Assembly (NCBI RefSeq): GCF_905220415.1
Contig: NC_059547.1
Span: 4,600,501 to 4,664,500, forward strand
Origin: Colias croceus
Lineage: Eukaryota > Arthropoda > Insecta > Lepidoptera > Pieridae
DNA length: 64,000 nt
Direction of reading: 5' to 3'
Positions 36,301 through 46,693 of the stretch are shown here, piece after piece; the first letter of the stretch is position 1; every line of letters begins with the position of its first letter. The notes under the pieces were generated by a model. That model was given only the letters and a program-made list of their open reading frames with translations. It searched no databases and had not been told where the DNA came from. The position numbers and the translations under genes were made by a program.

Positions 36301-39300
36301 AATTGAGGTTAAAGGGGAATAAAATCTTAACTACATTGATTATAGCTGACTCAAATCCAAATGTTGACTATTATCAATTTTAAATATCCTTACTGCTTTA
36401 TTATTGAAAACAAATAAGTTGTTAACATTTGTATACATTTAATATTAGTTGTTAAACAGGATATTGAAAGAACATATTATGTTATTATTATTTATTTCTT
36501 AATATCTTATGTGTAGCGTATTATTACATGAATGCTTAACTATTGTCCTTCATATGATTCGCCGGGCATTTCTCCACCAGGAACTAACATAGCTATATTC
36601 ATACCGTTAAGAAGTATCTGATCTAGCTTGGTTATTTTTCTACCTTCTGGAGTTGATTCATATTCCGTGACGTCATCTAATAGCATGTTAACAAAATCGT
36701 CAAATCCTTGTAACGTTCCAACCATTTCTTTGTCATTCTTCATAATAATATGAATGCGCGATCCTATACATTTATCGACGAGCTCCAGCGGCAATAGCGT
36801 GTTGGGATTCGGAAGTGCTTGCGCCATGTTTAAGTTTTTCAAATATGTACGGTATTTGATATAAGCCAATTATTCAAAATAATTCTATCTAAAAGAAATA
36901 TTAAATGAATATTTTCAAAGATCGTAGTACAAACAATTCGCAATTTACAAATTTCTAATGACAGTTGACATGACCGATGACGTTGACGTATGACGATTTA
37001 CATTTGACACTTGACAGTTCATATTTATCAAAAGTCTCGCGTCCGAATGATAGATGATTTTTCGGTACCTATTCAATTATTTTTCAGTTTTAATAAGACC
37101 AAGTTATATGTACTTATTTAAATATTCAATTTATATTAAATCTTAATTTCATTAATATTATTATAGATCTTTTTATTACTAAAATACAGAAACATGAAAG
37201 TAAAACCATAGACAATAATATTGAACTTATGACACTGGCAATAATTCAATTGACAATTTGAAATGCAGGAAAACTGAACTTTTGAAATAACGAATTAGAT
37301 ACGAATAACATTAGCAATCCAATATTTGTTCTCGTAAGTTGTAACTTTGAATCTTGATTTAAAAACTTTTTATTTTATGTGTTAGTCATAAATAGTACGA
37401 ATTATAAAAATGCCTAGAGACTACGTAACAAACTTCCGTGGAGATGTTTGTTTTACACCAAACGGTAATATTCGTGTCAAAGAAGAACCAATCTCGCCTG
37501 ACGATAATGACTTCGGAGAACACAACAAATTGGACTTTTTCGAGAACGGCTTTACTGCTATGAGGAAGTCTCTTTCAATGAACGATATCGCTATACTGAA
37601 ACAGGAATTGTCTAATTTAAACTTTGAAAATGATGAGGACGGTGTTTGTGAAAGATATCATAAACAAACTGGTGGAAACCAAGAATTATCGAAAACAAAG
37701 TTTGTATCAATGGCCGAGGCCATATATCACTATGAGAGAGATACACCAGGACGTTTTCGTACCACTAAACCTAAACTATTTCAACCACAACAAGTAATGA
37801 GCAGATCTAGGTTGACTATAGCGCAATCTCCCATGTTGCGTTGTAAAACTCGCGCGCGTCCTCGTCACATCATGTCACAGAAAGAAAAAGAAGAAATGGA
37901 GTTGGAAGAAATAAAAAAGTTTAAAATTAAGGCTAATCCTATTCCTAAATCTGTGATTATTGGTCCAGTTCATCTACCGGATGTGCCAAGAAAACCGATG
38001 ACAGTTCCTGAACCTTTCAAACTTACTGAATTTCATAAGAAAAACATGCAATCACCCGAACAAGCTCATCACTTTAAAGCCCGTCCTGCACCAAAACATA
38101 TACTTGAGAAGCCACAGATTCCTATAAAGCCTATCACAAATATTACTAAACCTGTTAGTCCTAAATTTCATTACAAAAGAGCAAACTCAACTGATTGCTT
38201 GAAGCATGAAAACAAACAATGTGACATAGCGACTAAGGCTAAAAACCAAGAAAAAACTGAAAAACATATTGTTCGACACGGTCCTGTCAAACCAGAACCA
38301 TTTTCCTTTGAGAAAAGGGATGAAGAATCAAAGAGACGCCGAGAGGAAAGAATAAAAAAACAGTTAGAGGAGGAAAGGAAAATGGCTTCACAGTTTAAAG
38401 CACAGCCTTTACCAAATTCTGTTAAAAAAAGGATGCACTCTGCAACAGGCATTGGTTCTACTGCTTCTTCAGAAAATAAGGAAAATCATGTCAAGTTTGA
38501 AGCCAAACCTCCTGTGGTACTCTACAAAGAACCATTTAAGCCTGTACTGCAGGCTAACCCTATTTCAAAGCCAGTGCCCTTTGAGCTGACTACTGAAAAA
38601 AGAGCAGCTGAAAGAGAAAGATTCGAAAAACAAATAAAAGAGAAAGAAAAGGAAATGGAAAAAAATAAGCAGCTGAAAGAACAGGAACAGCGAGAGGCTG
38701 AGGAAAGGGCAATAGCACAATTGAGGTCTACATTGGTACATCATCCAAAACCAATCCCATCATTAAATCCATTTATTCCAGAAAAATCAGCAGGACCTCT
38801 CACTGTCCCAGAAACACCTAAATTTGTTAGAAGACTGAAACAAAAGTAAATTTATGTTCACTATTCATAATACAAATTATGTGTTATTCTTGTCACTTTA
38901 AAATGGACTACTTTTGGAAATTGTGATTGACATTTTATATATATTTAACTTTAACATTTATTATTACTGTAGCAACATGTATAATGCATATTATTATAAT
39001 TATGTGGTCTTAAAATAAATATAATAATTAGTCATATCACTCTTTTTTTTTTCATTTCCCTTATAGGTTTTATATTGTATTTGTGACATAATTATTATTA
39101 TTTATTAACTCAGCCCCCGGAATCACAGACACAATAGAAAATCTATTGTGTCGTGGACCGATCGGGCCGCTGGGGGCTCAATGGGTTAAGAAACAGAATT
39201 TAATAAAGTTAATCATCATCAAAATTTAGTATAATGCTATGCACACAATATAAAAAATTGAATTACATGCTATTTTAATGACGTCATCTTGAAATAATAC

Positions 39301-42300
39301 ATTGTTTATTCATATGACTCCTAAATATATTGATTATTGGTTATTTATTTGTTATAATAATACCTATATGAATGTATGTAATTGTTACAGTTACCAGTTA
39401 ATTAAGATTTTTTCTAAAATCCTTATCTAGTAATAGTATATAATAATACTAGTAATAGTAATACTATACTATAATGAAACCAATATTGGTTTTTACTAAG
39501 GAAAGATTGTTTTGTAAATCACAAAACTTAGAAAAGTCTCTTTGCCCTACATAGTAATAAATGTCTTGATGGAGGAACAATGAATAATATCAGAAAAATA
39601 AAACATTAGTTACTATTTACCAACTATCTACTTTCATATTACAATAATTGTACATTGTTTCATTGTACATTTTTTGCTTCTACTCGATTGTAATGATTTA
39701 TTCTGAATAGAAGCCACCAGGGAAAACGGCGGAAGAGTTGCAAGAAGAAGAGGAATTACAACTAGCGCTTGCTTTGAGCCAGTCAGAGGCTGAACAAAAG
39801 GAGAAGGAGAAACGCTCCCGCTCATATATTGCTCCTGAACCAACAACTCATCCAACATGTAATTATATTTTAATTTTTAACTAAACTCATTAGTATTGGT
39901 TTTAGAATATTAATGAAAAGTTTCATCTTGATTACATATTTTATGATTCAAATGTGTATTTAGTTATAGCTAAACATGCCACGTTTTTGTAAAGATAGTT
40001 CACAATAATTATTTGTAAATTTTGATTGACATGTGAGTGTAGGCCAGTCAAAAACTCGGAATATATTGGTATTTAAACACGTTTTAGTATATCTTGAATT
40101 TCATCATTATTCGCATGTTTATGTTTGTATGTGAGATTAGACAAGAAAGAGATATTTAAAGTGGGTCATTAAATAAACAGATTTTATTCAAACTTTGTAC
40201 TTATCAATAAAAATACAATGAAGTCGGTTAAAAATACAATTATTATTTTAATAAATTATCTTATAAAAGTGTATTTTTAATCCTTTTTTTAACTTTATAT
40301 TTTCTAAACTTCTATAGTCGCGTTTAGAGGAAAATTTTATAGTCGCGTCATGGCAATACCGTCACGTCATGGATTAAGGCGACGAATATCGGTATCTTTG
40401 ATTCTTGCCAAAAAAGTTTCACTTCTGTCACATGTGCTCGGCACACACGCTCTTTTTTTATCTAGTAGGTATAATATAAAGCATGTATATTTTCAGTATC
40501 CCCAACGCCGTCGTCAGTGAGCGCGTCGCCGGAACACGGCACGGGCAACGCGGAGCTGTCCCGCTACCTCGACCGCAACTACTGGGAGCAGCGGCTGTCG
40601 CGTGATCCTGCGGCGCCCACCGCGCCGTCCTCGCACGGGACTAATGATGCGGCGGAGGTATGGGCCATGGGGATGTTTTGAAGCTATTGCATAGCGCTCA
40701 AGGCCCTTGGGCCTTGGCCTAGGGCCTTGAGCGCGGGGACCGAATCGAGAATTTCCGTAACGAAAAAATCTCACGCTCCTCACTCCGACGGGCTCGGAGG
40801 TGTGGCTTGAAGGCATGCTATGTTGAAGGCATGAATAGCTTTACCGCGGCTGTCCCCGAGTGCCACACGTCTTTTTTTTATTTTATTGTTTATGGCCAGC
40901 TATAGTGTAATTAGGTATGTCTTTTATGAAAAAAAAAAATTTGAAAAAGGGCACGTATATGCGGCTTCTACGGCACGAACTACGCAGCTGTGGAATGATA
41001 AATCGAAAAATAACATAACTTTTTCTTATAAATGAATAGAACTAAAATGATGCAAAATTTATTTATTAAATACAAATTAATTAATATTACCTGACGTCAT
41101 GGTATATTCCGTGTGGAGCAAAATCCCTTTATATACATATTATATGTAATAATTGAAATGAAAAAATCCAACTAATGAAATAAAATTCGTTCAGCTGTCC
41201 TTGATACGATTTTGTAAATAATACAACTTTAATTTATATAAAATATATGTTTATTATCAGGACTTCTCGAAACCTTCGTCTGCGAAATCTCAAGAAGATG
41301 AAGCGGAGGATAAAGAAATTGATGACTTTGTTGAGAATCTCAAATCCCAAGTGGAAATATTTGTTAACAGAATGAAGAGTAATTCTTCTCGGTATGTATA
41401 CTTAAAAATAAATGTTTTTAATAAAAAATTTCTTATATGTATCAAACCATCCAAAGTCGCATAGTTATACTATTTTTGGATAATTTCTGTGAAAGTAAAT
41501 TATTAACAATTTTTACATGTGAATTCACTTAGATTTATGTTATTAGTTTTTCCATTTGTTGTGTACATAATATAATGAATATTGTATTAATTAATAAGTC
41601 TAGATAATTATAATTACTATCTTCTTCTTAAAGTGCCTTCTCCTTTGGGAGGTTGGCGATCATTAGGGCTATTTCAATTTTGGAAACCGCTGTTCTGAAC
41701 AATGATTTAGTGCTCTTCCCAAACCATTGACGAAGATTTCTGAGCCATGATATCCGTCTGCGGCCAGGTCTCCTTCTACCTGCCACTTTGCCCTGCATGA
41801 TTAGTTGAAGGAGTTCATACTTCTTGTTGTTACGCATCACATGACCGAAATATTCAAGTTTTCTCTTCATGATTGTTGTCAGTACCGTACAGTAATTACT
41901 ATAGATTAAATAAATTATTTATTATTTTACAGTGGTCGCTCCATCGCCAATGATACATCTGTACAAACGTTATTCATGAACATAACAGCAATGCACTCCA
42001 AGCTTCTTAAATATATTCAGCAACAGGACGATAAAAGGGTTTACTTAGAGAGCTTACAGGTAATAAAAATCAAATAATTTATGATTTTACATTTAAAAAT
42101 CTCTGTAATGTATGCGTGGAGACAATATTACAAAAAAATAACTAAACCATGTATAGTCATAATTTTTTTTTGTCCATTCATACAAATTGTTTCGTATTTT
42201 TGATGATATTTTTTTATAGTTTTTAAATACTAATAAATTAGTATTGGCGGTGTTTTCATTTATTGGTAACGACTTCACACACTTTTTCGACTTTATTCAT

Positions 42301-44802
42301 TACATAATATCTTTTACATTACATACAATTTTTTTTTAATTATTAATTACTAGCTTCCGCCCGCGACTCCGTCCGCGCGGAATAATTATGAAAAATTAAG
42401 ATTAATTTTTTTCTACGTATTTTTCCCGGATAAAAAGTATCCTATTTTATGCCCAGGATAATAAGGTATAATTTTACCAAGTTTCATCGAAATCGAACCG
42501 TTAGTTTTCACGTGATGCCATCACATACAGACAGACAAACAAAATTTTTTTAATCACATATTTGGGTTTGATATCGATCCAGTAACGCCCCCTGCTATTT
42601 ATTTTTTCAATATTTTCAATGTACAGAATTGACCCTTCTACAGATTTATTATATGTATAGATAAAAATATCCTATCTTCCATGGTAAAATAACTTAAATC
42701 GACGAAATCACAATCGCAGGACAAAATAAGCCAAGTGCGCGATAGCAGAGCGGCGCTAGACACGCTGCGCGCGGAACACGCGGCGCGACTCGCACAAGCC
42801 GCAGAGGCGGCCGAGCGACAGCGGCAGATGCAAATGGCGGCCAAGCTGCAGGCCATGAGGAAGAAGAAGCACGAGTACCTGCAGTACCAGCGACAGTTGG
42901 CGCTGCAGAGGGTGCAGGTGGGTCTTCGTTTTGTGCTATTGGAAAGCTTGATTTCTGTCACAATAGTGTTATGATTTCTTTTTGATTAAATAAAGTCGAT
43001 GTTCTCTAGGATGTACACAAATTATTATTATTGTTAAGCTTTGTTTCCGTTTACGTCTATAAAACCTCATAATAATATTGACATTGATTAATATGATCAT
43101 AAAATCCCTAATGTACTTTAATATAAAACAAAAATATGGAAGGATAATAAGTTATTCAGTTATCTTACAGTTACTGTTTTCATTGAAACCAATTATACTT
43201 TTATTGATTAGTTTTTAGGCTTAATTCAAAATAAATATTTTTATTAACTATTTTATTTTTTAGGAGCAAGAGCGCGAAATGCAAATGCGGCAGGAACAGC
43301 AGAAGCACCAGTACATGATGTCCAGCAGCGGTTATTATATGCCTGGTGTTGCTATGCACCAATTCCAACCCGGTTTTCCCAATCAGCTCATGTACGCCCC
43401 GTTTCATCCCCAAATGCCACCTCAAACGACAGACGGCTCCACACCATTACCTGGACAAACACACATGTCTCAAGCTAACATGCCAATGAATGTTAATCAA
43501 ATGGGAACAATGTCTCAATCGATGCCACAAATGAATACCTTCCCTATGTCTACATCGGCGGCTACGTTGAGCCAAGTTCCACCAATCCAAGGACCAATGA
43601 ATCAACCGAACATGCGCCCAGTCATGGGACAACAGTTACCCATGCAGCAACAGATGATGATGCAGCAAATGCAACAAATGCGTCTACCGTCTCAGCCGGG
43701 CATTCACCAAATGATGCCGCAATCCGTCCCAAATGGACCTCCAGGTCAAGGTGTATCACAACCAAATATACCAAACCAACAACAAATACCAAAACCAAAT
43801 ATGCCGAATCAGCCACCTAACACCATGATGCCTCCCATGACTCTTGCGCAACCTAACATGGTGCAACAAAACGCCACTAATCCAATGTACGGTATGCAAA
43901 TGCAGCGAATGCCAATGATGCAAGGTAACCAACTAAACAACAATCCCCAAGTACCTGTATCTGGGTATCCAGTTAATTCTCAAAACCCCCAAACTAGTCA
44001 ACAATCTGGATCCCAAATGCCAGGTCAACCTATGCCAGTGCATAGCCAACCAATGATGCATAACCAGTCAGTGCCTGGGCAGAATATGCCTATTCAAAAT
44101 CATTTGCCTCCCACTAGCCAGAATTTACCTCAACCCCAACAACAGGGCCAGCAAAATCATCAGCAATCCCAAATAACTCAACACCAGCCAATGCCTGTTC
44201 CAGGACAACCACCTCACTTTCAAAACCCTCAAATGCTAGCACAAAATCAAAACATTCCTCAAAACCAAAATATGAATCAAGGTCCTCCATTGCAACAGAA
44301 TCAGATGCCAACAAATACTCAAGCTGCACAGATCAATTCCCCTCATAACATGGTACCTCCTTCAATGCAACAACAAATGCATCCACCGCAAATGACGATG
44401 CCCACGTCTAATCAAATGGCACAACACATGCAACCACCACAACCGGGGCAAATGCCTCAAAATATGCAACAATCTGTTGGACAAATGCCGCAAAATATGC
44501 ATCTGCCTCCTAACATGCAAGCAGCACAGAACATGCAGGCGCCGCAAAACATGCAGGCCCCCCATAATATGCAAGTGCCCCAAAACATGCAAACGCCGCA
44601 AAACATGCAAGCGCCGCAAAATATGCAGCAAGGGCAGGTCCCCCCTAATAATGTGCAGGGTCAAGGTGTAAAAAATCTGCCGCAAAACTTTGGAAATGCA
44701 CCACCAAATCCGCAGTCTGCTATACAACAAACTCAACAAGTCCAAACTCCTATCAAGTCTGAAAGTAATAACAATACTGCGGAACTTATCAGTTTCGACT
44801 AG
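33379..44802 (+). CDS. Hrs: Hrs, ESCRT-0 subunit (VHS-FYVE-UIM-clathrin box)
   Basis: Hepatocyte growth factor-regulated tyrosine kinase substrate: binds endosomal PI3P and ubiquitinated cargo and, with Stam, starts ESCRT sorting on early endosomes. 13 exons: 33379-33412, 33628-33712, 33861-33964, 34265-34425, 35497-35612, 35820-35940, 36021-36125, 39711-39858, 40497-40657, 41261-41391, 41933-42059, 42720-42917, 43264-44802. All phases agree, giving 1009 residues. VHS at 1-140 (SNLRLDPDWPSILQICDLIR); FYVE at about 155-225 with RRHHCRACGQVFC; UIM at about 250-272 (EEEELQLALALSQSEAE); coiled coil at about 350-520; a long Q/M/P-rich tail; C-terminal clathrin box LISFD. The tail makes it longer than the roughly 760-residue fly protein. 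Exons 9 and 12 are much more GC-rich than the rest. Intron 7 contains two other genes. Confidence 0.97.
36540..36827 (-). CDS. LSM5: LSm5, U6 snRNP / mRNA-decay LSm ring subunit
   Basis: 95 residues, intronless. LSm5 is a subunit of the LSm2-8 ring that binds the U6 snRNA 3' end in the nucleus and of the cytoplasmic LSm1-7 ring in mRNA decay. The Sm fold is clear: LLPLELVDKCIGSRIHIIMK, then EMVGTLQGFDDFVNMLLDDV (Sm1) and ITKLDQILLNGMNIAMLVPG (Sm2). I chose ATG 36827 (MAQALPNPNTLLPLEL) because the open frame upstream has no ATG and known LSm5 proteins start at this point. It lies antisense inside Hrs intron 7, head to head with the TPX2-like gene. Confidence 0.97.
   Translation of the reverse strand: MAQALPNPNTLLPLELVDKCIGSRIHIIMKNDKEMVGTLQGFDDFVNMLLDDVTEYESTPEGRKITKLDQILLNGMNIAMLVPGGEMPGESYEGQ
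36828..37409. promoter_or_regulatory. Head-to-head spacer, LSM5 / TPX2-like
   Basis: 582 bp between the two divergent start codons, inside Hrs intron 7. It must hold both 5' UTRs and probably a shared promoter. No convincing TATA box or initiator pair was identified. A GACA/TGACG-rich block (36955-37020) contains TGACGTTGACGTATGACG, which could hold CRE-like (TGACGT) sites. Confidence 0.5.
37410..38849 (+). CDS. TPX2: TPX2-like spindle assembly factor, single exon
   Basis: 479 residues without introns. TPX2 proteins bind microtubules, activate Aurora A and help build the spindle downstream of Ran; in Drosophila the related protein is Mei-38/Ssp1. Evidence: repeated F-K/E-A-x-P motifs (HFKARPAP near residue 222, FKAQPLP near 329, FEAKPP near 363, then YKEPFKPVLQANPISKPVPF) and a C-terminal charged helix (ERERFEKQIKEKEKEMEKNK) ending in a short Pro-rich tail. 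The N-terminal third (MPRDYVTNFRGDVCFTPNGN) shows no obvious Aurora-binding motif. A poly(A) signal AATAAA lies near 39015. The gene is nested in Hrs intron 7 in the same orientation as Hrs. The intronless form may reflect retroposition or intron loss. Confidence 0.82.
   Translation: MPRDYVTNFRGDVCFTPNGNIRVKEEPISPDDNDFGEHNKLDFFENGFTAMRKSLSMNDIAILKQELSNLNFENDEDGVCERYHKQTGGNQELSKTKFVSMAEAIYHYERDTPGRFRTTKPKLFQPQQVMSRSRLTIAQSPMLRCKTRARPRHIMSQKEKEEMELEEIKKFKIKANPIPKSVIIGPVHLPDVPRKPMTVPEPFKLTEFHKKNMQSPEQAHHFKARPAPKHILEKPQIPIKPITNITKPVSPKFHYKRANSTDCLKHENKQCDIATKAKNQEKTEKHIVRHGPVKPEPFSFEKRDEESKRRREERIKKQLEEERKMASQFKAQPLPNSVKKRMHSATGIGSTASSENKENHVKFEAKPPVVLYKEPFKPVLQANPISKPVPFELTTEKRAAERERFEKQIKEKEKEMEKNKQLKEQEQREAEERAIAQLRSTLVHHPKPIPSLNPFIPEKSAGPLTVPETPKFVRRLKQK
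39107..39187. mobile_element. Small palindromic MITE, copy 1
   Basis: About 80 bp between TTA flanks, with arms CTCAGCCCCCGG ... GGGGGCTCAATGGG and a central hairpin CACAATAGAAAATCTATTGTG (slightly imperfect). The same sequence occurs inverted at 62293-62373, 23 kb away in an ATR intron, which shows it is a mobile family. Confidence 0.75.
40694..40734. repeat. GC-rich hairpin in Hrs intron 9
   Basis: GCGCTCAAGGCCC, 15-nt loop, GGGCCTTGAGCGC: a perfect 13-bp stem about 37 nt after exon 9. The following 130 nt (to about 40870) is also unusually GC-rich for an intron here, with CTCACTCCGACGGGCTCGG and AGGCATG duplicated. It is probably the end of a transposon copy. Confidence 0.55.
41628..41870 (-). 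pseudogene. 5'-truncated LINE fragment (RTE-type reverse transcriptase C-terminus)
   Basis: An 80-codon open frame, MKRKLEYFGHVMRNNKKYEL ... GRRRPGRRRISWLRNLRQWF ... to a stop, antisense in Hrs intron 10. The pattern (L-x-Y-F-G-H-V-M-R, then GKV-x-GRR-x-x-GRRR-x-SW) is the well-known C-terminal end of RTE-type non-LTR retrotransposon polyproteins. Only the last part is present, as expected from incomplete reverse transcription. Confidence 0.75.
42350..42661 (-). mobile_element. Helitron-like non-autonomous element
   Basis: On the minus strand: A|TCTATACATATAATAAATCT ... GGCGTTACTGG ... GCGGACGGAGTCGCGGGCGG AAGCTAG|T. Both ends fit Helitron rules and the 3' end carries a GC-rich hairpin. 312 bp, non-coding, in Hrs intron 11. 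Confidence 0.72.
44512..44630 (+). repeat. 18-bp coding minisatellite in the Hrs tail
   Basis: About seven tandem units of the hexapeptide QNMQAP (variants AAQNMQ, PHNMQV, PQNMQT) in the last Hrs exon. Units differ at synonymous positions as well as residues, so it is an old or slowly evolving expansion. It extends the Q/M/P-rich region that precedes the clathrin box. Confidence 0.85.
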
Positions 44803-45529
44803 ACATTCTGGAAAATTGTTATTTAATGTGTAAAATTTTACCATAATAGCATAGAACTTGACTATAAAGTTATAATGACATTATCCACACAGCTTTTTAA
44901 TATTGTTGATAACTAATAAAAAATCATATAATAGGTACATAATATATTACATATTATTATTCTTTTTATTTTTGGTGGTAAAAACCTCGCCCATTTCTGG
45001 GGAAATACGCTAAAGTAGCGGGCTTTTGGCCAAAGCAACTTTAGGGGGTATATAAAATTACATATACGTTATTATTAATAATAATCAATAGAAGTTATCA
45101 TCACAGTTTCTTTTATAAATTTTTAAGTTATGTGCAGAATAATATTATTAGCGTCTCAAGACTATTGTAGATGGTACTTGTAATGTATATATTATGTGAT
45201 ACAATATAAAAATATTTGTTGTGCGTAGTAAATTTAGAAAATTTAATAAAATTATAATAATATATAAAATAGAAATTCAAATATTTTTTATTTTCTCTTT
45301 TTTGCTGATAATTGTTTTGTAATATTTACATAATATAAGTTATGATCTACTATGTAAAAAATAAAGTCTTAAACTTATTTGGTGGTTTTTTTTTTTGTTT
45401 TCTTTCCCATTTGTTGGTATATAGTCGTGTCTTCACAAAAGGGTGAACGCGTGTGTTATAGACCGGGAGATACTGACACAAAATTTCGAGTCATTTTTAA
45501 CAGGATGGCGGTTCTACAGGGGTCTTATA

Positions 45530-46259
45530 CCCGGCGCGGCCTAAGATGATCCCTATGACACTGACAGTTATTCTCAAGAGACAAACTTGTAATGGCGTCA
45601 CCATTAAATTAGAAACGTATTGGAGGCGTCTAAAAATGGCATTTATTAATTTTTACGTAGCTTTATGCCATTACAATGATATTCCGTTGGAATTATAACA
45701 ATTCTTAACATTTACGAGATATTATATCAATCTGACTTTACGTTTACGTCCTTCAAAACTTACATCGTTGGCATTTATCGACTAGTGCGGAAAGTATCGA
45801 TAAACAAATTTCGATAATGAAAACAAGTTCACATTTTTTCCATGCTTAAGCTATAGTTCATTCACTATTGAATGGAACAGAAGATCGCAGCATAATTAAT
45901 TAATTAATTACCGTTCGCTTTAATTTACTTACCTATGATAATATAAGTTTTTTAGAAAAATTAAATGGGGGATTCCATTTTCATGATAAAATAATATACA
46001 CTGTGTTAAACGGGTTAAAAATTACGAGAAAATGATAAGGTGCATTTTTATGTTTTGAAAAACTTTCGTTTTACGTACCGTTTCGTTTACATAATAGACG
46101 TTAAAAATTCATTTTATAATATTTGTAAAAACATGTTTACCGACGTGGCTGAATGCAAACCACGCCTTTGCCTGTAAAATAGTAAAGTATCGACACGATC
46201 CATCATACAAGCAATCACTAAGACGAACTGTCATAGGGATCATCTTAGGCCGCGCCGGG
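45530..46259. mobile_element. TA-flanked MITE with 31-bp inverted ends (Tc1/mariner-like)
   Basis: The left end 45530-45560 (CCCGGCGCGGCCTAAGATGA...) is perfectly inverted at 46229-46259. TA dinucleotides flank both sides, as expected for a Tc1/mariner-type target duplication. 730 bp, no transposase frame, AT-rich interior. It lies downstream of Hrs. Confidence 0.82.
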
Positions 46260-46693
46260 TAAAGAAAAACGATGGTGTGAACGCTGGTACCGGCGGCTTA
46301 GTCGCGTGGGCGTTGCGACAGAAGAGAATTTTAAGAAAAAAAAATTGGTTATATTATTATGTATAGTGCGACTCAGACTCGCGCGCGCGCTAAGAGAATT
46401 CATATTAATGTACGTAAGGTAAAACCTGGTGGCTTGTACTAATTCAGGTTTTTAATACCTCTTTTTATTGCGGCTGGGTGCGACCTGTGTGAAAACTTGC
46501 ATGTTGAATGTTGATAATCATTTTATTGGGATAATTATTTAAAGTGAGTCGATAAAGTGGGAGTCGGGACTCGCAACAATAGGGGTTCCGTACAAATTGG
46601 ATAAAACGGCACTCGCCAGCACTCGCTGTCTAATAGTCTGTCCTTGAGTCTGTCTGTCTGTACCCGTGGGGCGTGGTCACAGAGCAAGTTTAA

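Noticed and set aside
40514..40816. 100-residue Arg-rich antisense ORF at Hrs exon 9
   Set aside because: Shadow of a GC-rich exon and adjacent hairpin repeat; no family features.
42638..42961. Antisense 107-residue ORF opposite Hrs exon 12
   Set aside because: Cys/Ser/Ala-rich shadow of the GC-rich coiled-coil exon, with no splice or start support.
43447..44844. Long antisense ORFs opposite the last Hrs exon
   Set aside because: They are His/Leu/Val-rich mirrors of the Q/M/P-rich coding strand, a codon-composition shadow.
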